A stretch of 64,000 nt of DNA from JAVBMU01 sp031551755 (GTDB taxonomy: Bacteria; Actinomycetota; Actinomycetes; Actinomycetales; Cellulomonadaceae): the NCBI GenBank assembly GCA_031551755.1, contig JAVBNE010000025.1, positions 1 through 64,000 on the forward strand, read 5' to 3'. Below the pieces are notes generated by a model. The model made no database searches, was not told the DNA's origin, and worked only from the letters and a program-made list of their open reading frames with translations. Positions 61,496-64,000 of this stretch are shown here, piece after piece; the first letter of the stretch is position 1; the number at the start of each line of letters is the position of its first letter. The position numbers were made by a program, and so were the translations under genes.

Positions 61496-62707
61496 ATGCC
61501 GTTTCTCTCCGACGCGACCGACAGTGTGCCGTGGCGTTCTCCAGGGCAGCAGCCGTCTGCGTTCGACCCGACCGTATGGGCGGAGCCCACGGAGCCGCCC
61601 TCCTGGGTCCCTGATCCTCCTGCCTGGGACGAAGCCCAGCAGACCGAGGACTGGGTGGACCCGGTCGGTGCTCCACCGTGGCATCCGCTCGCGGACGGCG
61701 CGTCTGTCGCGGATAGCCCCGAGGAGCCGGCGTTGCCCGATACGACAGACCCGACGGTGCGTATGCGTTGGGCTGACACGGGACTGGAGCCCGGAGATTA
61801 CGTCTGGAACCGTACGACGGCGCAGGAGTATGCCGCAGGGTCATATGACGACGATTACGCGGACACGCAGACGGACACGTTGCACGCCGTCGGCCGCACG
61901 CTGCCTTCCTACACGGCTCACCCCACGGTCGACGGTTATGCCCCCGACTCTCGCATGGCGGAGCGCTACACAGCCGATTTCTATGGGGCCGAGCCCTATG
62001 CACGGGGTTCCTCAGCGGCGGACTCGTATGCGTTCGAGCCGTACACGGCGGACCTCCAGGCCGCGCATCCCTATGTGACGGACGCGGCGGAGACCTATCC
62101 GGCGCAGCCGTATGCGGTTGATTCCTTTCCGGCGGATTCCAGCGGGACGGGTTCATATGACACGGGCGCCTATGCTGCTGCCCCGTTCATCCCCGCGGTC
62201 GATGTCCCGATCGGCCCGCCTCCGATCATGGCCGCCTCGGCGCCGCAGTACGCCCCGGAGGTCAGCACGCGACCTACTGTTTCACCGGTGCACGGCAACC
62301 GGGACGCTCTGACGATCGAGGCCTTCCAATCGTTGCCGGTCCGCTGGCAGGAAGTGCTTTGGTTCACGTGCGTCGAGCGGGTGTCTGTCACTGAGGCCTC
62401 CGTACACATCGGTTTGAGCCGTGAGGTGGTGGCCGCCATCGAACTCCGGGCACGCGAGGGACTACGGAGGGCATGGTTGGAGTCATACCTCGACAATGAG
62501 TCTTTGCCCACGTCCTGTTCCGCCGTCCTGCAGGAACTCTCGGCCTATGCCCGGGGGACCCTGTTGGCCCGCGATGCCGATCTGATCGAGGCGCATCTGG
62601 CTGCCTGTGACCGCTGTCGTGGAGTGGACGATGAACTCGCGGAGCTGCTCCCGGCACTGCCCGAAGTGCTCCTGCCGGTGGCGCTGGCCAACATGGAGGA
62701 CAGCTAG
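61496..62707 (+). CDS. Sigma-70 region 4-like protein fused to an anti-sigma-type zinc finger
   Basis: The 403-residue protein has AAAGG eight bases before the ATG. Residues 1-275 are low complexity, acidic and Tyr/Ala/Pro-rich, with repeated short Y-containing units (AERYTADFYGAEPYARGS, DSYAFEPYTADLQ, ETYPAQPYAVDSF). Residues about 280-335 are a sigma-70 region 4 (LPVRWQEVLWFTCVERVSVT, LSREVVAAIELRAREGLRRA). Residues about 340-376 form a zf-HC2-like finger (SCSAVLQELSAYARG, EAHLAACDRC). Region 2, needed for core binding and -10 recognition, is absent, so it is not a standard sigma factor; it may act as a -35 binding or regulatory protein. Confidence 0.75.
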   Translation: MPFLSDATDSVPWRSPGQQPSAFDPTVWAEPTEPPSWVPDPPAWDEAQQTEDWVDPVGAPPWHPLADGASVADSPEEPALPDTTDPTVRMRWADTGLEPGDYVWNRTTAQEYAAGSYDDDYADTQTDTLHAVGRTLPSYTAHPTVDGYAPDSRMAERYTADFYGAEPYARGSSAADSYAFEPYTADLQAAHPYVTDAAETYPAQPYAVDSFPADSSGTGSYDTGAYAAAPFIPAVDVPIGPPPIMAASAPQYAPEVSTRPTVSPVHGNRDALTIEAFQSLPVRWQEVLWFTCVERVSVTEASVHIGLSREVVAAIELRAREGLRRAWLESYLDNESLPTSCSAVLQELSAYARGTLLARDADLIEAHLAACDRCRGVDDELAELLPALPEVLLPVALANMEDS

Positions 62708-62754
62708 CTGCCTGTCGTGACCGCCGCGCAGGGCGCCGATCGTCCGTTGCGCCG

Positions 62755-64000
62755 TCAGCGGACGATCAACGACTGGACGACTACTCCGTCGCGGGTCGAT
62801 CGTGCCTGGAACTCCCTTCCGCAGATCCAGGCATGCCCGGCCAGAACGTCCGGCGAGGCAGGCGACCCGTCGGCATAGCGGGCGGAGCGGATGGCTCCGG
62901 GCTCGCCAAAGGTGACCGGTCGGCCGAATTCGTCGGTGACCCAGTCCACACACCACCGGCAGACGCGGCCGGAGTAGATCGGATCGGCCGGAAGCAGCGT
63001 TTTGCACACCGGGCAGATTTCGCTCGCCCCTTCGCCGTCTGGCGCGCCGTTCAGGGCCACCATGACGATCCGATCGGTGGCGGCGGCCCGTTGGACGGTG
63101 CGCCGGGCAAGGACTCCGAGTTCGCGTGCCGTGATCCCCGGCCATCCGTGGAGCGGTTCCTGCCACTGGCGAGGGATGGCCTCGGCGCCGTACTTGGCGC
63201 CCAGCAGTGAACCGGCCAATGCGGCGACCGTGTCCGTCTCCCCGCCGATGCGGATGGCCGCCTGGATACCGGCCACGAGGTGTTCGCGTCCGGACGGGGC
63301 CGGGTCGTTGCCCGCATCTATCGTCGGTGCCCCGCTGGTCGTTGTTGGCCCAGTGGTGGCGATCGCATGCCACGCGGCCTGCAGGGCAGTCACCGTGAAG
63401 GCATTCGCCCGCAGTCCGGCGCGCGGCTCCGGGTTCGCGGCGTCCGCGATCCAATCCTGCCAATCCAGGCGGCGAGCCGCCGGGATCAGGTCCAGGCCGG
63501 CTTCCAGGTCGAGCTGTTGGCTGGTCACGGCCAGTCGGACGGCCTCGGACCATAAGACGCAGGAGTCCCCTGCCAGCAGATCGGCATGGGTGAGTTCGGC
63601 GACGGCACGGGCGATTCGTGCGGTGGCCCGCCGGTCGTCCAAAGTGCACAGGCCGACGACGCCGGTGCGCATCAACGCTCCGTTGCCTGCGGTCAGTTCG
63701 GGCAGCAGCGACAGCGCGCGGCTCGCCTCCCGCAGTCGCGCCGCGGGTGCCCCGGTGAGACGGGCCGCACGGCGCAGGACGGCTGCGGTCTGGCGACTCA
63801 TGTCGCTGGCGCCTTCGACCTTCCACGCCTCCAGGGCTGAGGCGATCTCGTCCAGGGCTCCGGAGCCGTCTGGGGAGGCCGGGTCGATGTCTTGGTTCGA
63901 GCTGACCCGGGCCACACAAACCGCCACCTGGGTGTCGTCGCTCCACTCGCCGCGCGCATAGGGGCCAAGACCCCCGCCGCTCATCGTCGCGTCTTCGCCC
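62755..64000 (-). CDS. ADP-ribosylglycohydrolase-family protein with C-terminal zinc ribbon (5' truncated)
   Basis: The frame is open at the right edge, so the 5' end lies beyond the window; an ATG at 63984 is internal because the usual GDALG-containing N-terminus is missing. The visible part has the metal-binding WSDDTQVAVCV and IRIGGETDTVAALAGSLLG, characteristic of the DraG/ARH family that removes ADP-ribose from proteins or nucleotides. After about residue 310 a zinc ribbon follows (ICPVCKTLLPAD, GRVCRWCVDWVTDEFGRPV) and a short C-terminal beta-rich domain. The fusion of an ADP-ribose hydrolase with a zinc ribbon is unusual. Confidence 0.85.
   Translation of the reverse strand, partial: GEDATMSGGGLGPYARGEWSDDTQVAVCVARVSSNQDIDPASPDGSGALDEIASALEAWKVEGASDMSRQTAAVLRRAARLTGAPAARLREASRALSLLPELTAGNGALMRTGVVGLCTLDDRRATARIARAVAELTHADLLAGDSCVLWSEAVRLAVTSQQLDLEAGLDLIPAARRLDWQDWIADAANPEPRAGLRANAFTVTALQAAWHAIATTGPTTTSGAPTIDAGNDPAPSGREHLVAGIQAAIRIGGETDTVAALAGSLLGAKYGAEAIPRQWQEPLHGWPGITARELGVLARRTVQRAAATDRIVMVALNGAPDGEGASEICPVCKTLLPADPIYSGRVCRWCVDWVTDEFGRPVTFGEPGAIRSARYADGSPASPDVLAGHAWICGREFQARSTRDGVVVQSLIVR

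Noticed and set aside
1..64000. tRNA, rRNA, phage or integrative element
   Set aside because: No tRNA-like cloverleaf sequence, rRNA motif, integrase, terminase or transposase was seen on reading both strands; a tRNA scan could still find one I missed.

Overview
The window is chromosomal DNA from a high-GC Gram-positive bacterium (Actinomycetota, roughly two-thirds G+C). This is supported by strong GC3 bias in all core genes, many GTG starts, DosR/DosS-like regulators, an LmeA-like (DUF2993) protein, a TM0106-type RecB/helicase fusion and 11-bp GAAC/GTTC repeats resembling an actinobacterial PHO box. The lineage cannot be fixed further from sequence alone; Propionibacteriales or Micrococcales would both fit. 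I found no rRNA, tRNA, CRISPR array, integrase or insertion sequence. Both ends cut genes.

Layout. 1-1.9 kb: 3' end of an RHS-repeat polymorphic toxin followed by a small lower-GC putative immunity gene. 2.0-4.2 kb (minus strand): tag-sdaA operon (3-methyladenine glycosylase, L-serine dehydratase). 4.6-10.7 kb: a 2034-residue secreted modular protein (propeller, Fn3, LamG and PKD modules, three of them in tandem duplication), closed by a strong terminator. 10.8-16.7 kb (minus): fabF and an HrpA-type helicase. 17.5-21.1 kb: a dormancy/redox-type module with a tandem universal stress protein, a DosR-like regulator, a PPOX-family flavoprotein and a heme-GAF sensor kinase, with a GGAC-N4-GTCC palindrome between the divergent stress-protein and regulator genes. 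21.1-25.1 kb: BrkB membrane protein, M15 peptidase, YbaK deacylase, STAS protein. 25.2-29.6 kb: sbcD-sbcC. 29.6-33.2 kb: paired DUF4190-like proteins, a divergent pair of small HTH genes with an ImmA/IrrE-like protease, and a DUF2993 lipid-binding protein. 33.5-36.3 kb: polar amino-acid ABC importer. 36.4-42.9 kb: RsbU-type phosphatase, TM0106 RecB-helicase, coiled-coil protein, sialyltransferase-like GT29 protein. 43.0-44.0 kb: cspA with a structured leader and about 730 bp upstream without a gene. 44.0-50.3 kb: orphan LivG-like ATPase, unknown proteins, AAA+ ATPase, soluble Aer-type PAS protein, APH-fold protein. 50.4-52.0 kb: Pit phosphate transporter with a PHO-box-like array and a coupled small membrane protein. 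52.0-54.9 kb: two-component system whose operon begins with a DUF3060 lipoprotein, with a divergent DUF3060 paralogue. 54.9-58.9 kb: CitAB/DcuSR-type system divergent from dctA. 59.0-64.0 kb: GH3 hexosaminidase, threonine aldolase, an unusual sigma-region-4/zinc-finger protein and a truncated ADP-ribosylglycohydrolase with a zinc ribbon.

How the genes work together: several compact sensory circuits sit next to probable targets: DosR/DosS with stress protein and flavoprotein, CitAB with dctA (a palindrome lies in the shared intergenic region), PHO array with pit, and HTH/ImmA with a mutual inverted repeat. The RsbU-like phosphatase and the STAS protein are plausible partners although 11 kb apart. 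The most unusual items are the cspA leader fold, the sigma-like protein without region 2, the bacterial GT29-like gene and the soluble Aer-PAS protein lacking a chemoreceptor output domain.
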